Shown in pieces: positions 62,456 through 64,000 of a stretch of DNA of 64,000 bases (its first letter is position 1; every line of letters starts with the position of its first letter). The DNA lies in the NCBI GenBank assembly GCA_947396885.1, contig OX377202.1, positions 16,306,001-16,370,000 on the forward strand, read 5' to 3'. Source of the stretch: Heligmosomoides polygyrus polygyrus. Its lineage: Eukaryota; Nematoda; Chromadorea; Rhabditida; Heligmosomidae. The notes beneath the pieces are model-generated. The model saw nothing but the letters and a program-made list of their open reading frames with translations, searched no databases and was not told where the DNA came from. The translations under genes were made by a program, and so were the position numbers.

Positions 62456-62794
62456 ATGACTTAGAAGCGATCTACATTAGTGAAGGAGGAGGGCAGTCCA
62501 CTCTCACTCTTGGACAATGGCGGTAAAACTAAAAGCAAACTAGTTTACAAGGACAATACCGTGAACTGACCTTTTCTTTGCAATTTCCTAGCCGATAGAT
62601 GCTACACTGCTTACACTTGTTTCGCTTTTCTAGCGATGCTCATCCCTCCCCTCCGACTAGGATAGATCCGTTTAGACCCTCATTAACAGCCAATTGGGCT
62701 TTAACAACTGTTGAATCAAATCTAGGATTAGATGATGAACGCCAAGTAATATGAGACGGGGAGGGACTGATGACAAGATAAGAGGTAAAATATA
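62456..62794. other. no gene; end of the 47.6-kb MITE at 62640-62671
   Basis: CCTCCGACTAGGATAGATCC (about 62652-62671) matches the right terminus of the hAT-like MITE at 48025. Nothing else recognised. Confidence 0.4.
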
Positions 62795-63080
62795 AAGTGC
62801 ACCGTTCTCCAGTTCACCTTAGGATGTGTCACGCATTCAACTTCTATGAGATGTTACAGAGGCAACTTGAATGCGTATTTAGCCCACTACAACAATGACT
62901 TGAGGTGGCCAGACGATGGACAAATCAGTTCTATTCTTCACAGACAAGTTAGGTGCCAATTCACCGACCCCAGTGGTATCGATGGCTTGGTTGGCCAGGG
63001 CGGGAAAACCAAACCAGCAACCTGGTATCGGGTACACGCCACAGCCGGCACCTCCTCCAACTGCGCTACTACACACCAAG
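62795..63080 (-). mobile_element. tRNA-derived SINE, near full length
   Basis: GGATGTGTCACGCATTCAAC (3' part), GTGCCAATTCACCGACCCCA (middle), GGGCGGGAAAACC, then GCACCTCCTCCAACTGCGCT (head). Confidence 0.8.
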
Positions 63081-63269
63081 ATACTGGATATACAGTCAAA
63101 ACAGAGTTAAAACAGAACAGTGTCAAAGCCACATAAATGATCAAGGCGTGGCGTATACTAATCGTATACAGTTTTGTAAGCTTACGCTCTCTCAAAAATA
63201 TAATACTTTCGTCTCGTCCAAAGAAAACACTCCTACAGATTCTATTAAAACATGGGATAATGATAAATG

Positions 63270-63385
63270 TAGGTGTTAGTCAGTCTCCTTTAGGATGCGC
63301 TACGCACACCACTTCTACCAGATGTCGCGGACGTGATTCAATGCATATTTGACCCATACAGTACTTGCTGTGGCCGGTCTATTAA
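63270..63385 (-). mobile_element. SINE 3' fragment
   Basis: GGATGCGCTACGCACACCAC and AGATGTCGCGGACGTGATTC match the SINE 3' block in reverse. Confidence 0.6.
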
Positions 63386-63459
63386 ACGATAAAGAGGCTG
63401 AAATATTGTCAGTCAACAGACAAATGAGAATAAAGTGGAAAGTTTTGCGTTGATACTTA

Positions 63460-63715
63460 ATTCGCTGTAGAATGCGCCGCGCACTGTACTTCTGACAGGT
63501 ATCACGGAGACAGCTGAATCTGTGCTTAGCCCCAAGAATTAAAAGAGAGGGCTGGCCAATAGCTGCTAAATTCTCTCTTCTTTATAGACAAAGGTTTGCT
63601 ACCCCAGAGTAGTGGAAAGCATGTGGCTAGGCTCTAACAATAAGGGACCTGAGCTTTGAATCAACTTGGGATTCAAGTGAGATCCAGAGCCTTGTCCGAC
63701 TGCACCACATGCTAA
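63460..63715 (-). mobile_element. diverged SINE
   Basis: AGAATGCGCCGCGCACTGTA (3' block) through to GAGCCTTGTCCGACTGCACC (head) in reverse order; the middle is strongly diverged. Confidence 0.55.
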
Positions 63716-64000
63716 CTAGAGGAGTAGAGTACTTTCTACAGCGACTAGGGATCACTGCTGAAACCTCATACTAATAAATCAATTCCAGAGAAGAAGTTTC
63801 CCAAGAAGATGGAAGGAAAACTTCTTTAATGCCGAGAACGTTACTCGCTTCAAGCGACGCATTCTGGCCGATGCTCCATCAAGTCCGGCCAGCAAGAAGC
63901 TCCGACAACTGCCATGTAGACGCTGACATGTCGGAGGACGGATGTCGCGTCGCATGTGCCACGGGGCAAGAAGCGCGTTTGATGGCTTAACACCAAAGCC
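63716..64000. other. no gene recognised
   Basis: Unassigned to the window edge. Confidence 0.35.

Noticed and set aside
1..64000. CRISPR arrays, bacterial operons or prophage
   Set aside because: Spliced genes, LINEs, SINEs and mariner elements show eukaryotic nuclear DNA; the repeats are not regularly spaced with unique spacers.

Overview
This is eukaryotic DNA. The best guess is a parasitic nematode of the strongylid or hookworm type. Three things point that way. Introns are GT-AG with short nematode-style acceptors (TTTTCAG, ATTTTAG, TTCAG). A TTTTCAG sits six bases upstream of a start codon, as at an SL trans-splice site. The mobile DNA is a dense mix of RTE-type LINEs, mariner elements, Penelope-like fragments and tRNA-derived SINEs. 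The species assignment is inference.

The only conserved host locus is on the minus strand, spanning 50.57 to 13.53 kb: a Shaw-type (Kv3) voltage-gated potassium channel. Fourteen exons (50565 to 31460) splice in frame to a predicted 490-residue channel. It has a T1 domain with the HX5CX20CC zinc motif, six membrane segments, a GFG filter, a PVP S6 and a stop codon. Downstream on the same strand, six more exons (29550 to 13531) encode a second full set of S1-S6, pore and C-tail, and no second T1 is visible. The second set begins in phase 0, exactly as the first S1 exon does. The T1 exons therefore join in frame to either membrane cassette (490 or 471 residues). The locus is either one gene with two alternative channel cores or a tandem duplicate that lost its T1.

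Almost everything else is repeats, mostly inside the introns. RTE-1 (about 16.5-20.0 kb) has an intact 971-residue endonuclease/reverse-transcriptase frame. RTE-2 (32168-35319) has a 17-bp target-site duplication, one frameshift and a 5' head that looks like a tRNA. There are several mariner elements: one at 23298-24567 splits a CR1-like LINE, and another at 7.5-9.2 kb is split by a MITE. A tRNA-derived SINE occurs at about 25 places. Three foldback elements consist of two head-to-head tRNA-like arms. A further family of foldbacks is built from 21-bp subrepeats. A Penelope-like fragment at 51.6-52.5 kb carries hammerhead-ribozyme-like ends.

Layout: 1-13.5 kb, repeats and a cluster of tiny CpG-rich MITEs; 13.5-29.6 kb, second channel cassette with RTE-1 and mariners in its introns; 31.5-41.5 kb, first membrane cassette with RTE-2, a long-TIR mariner and a 200-base assembly gap; 44.1-50.6 kb, T1 exons; 50.6-64 kb, upstream flank made of SINEs, Penelope-like and RTE fragments and foldbacks, with no convincing host gene.
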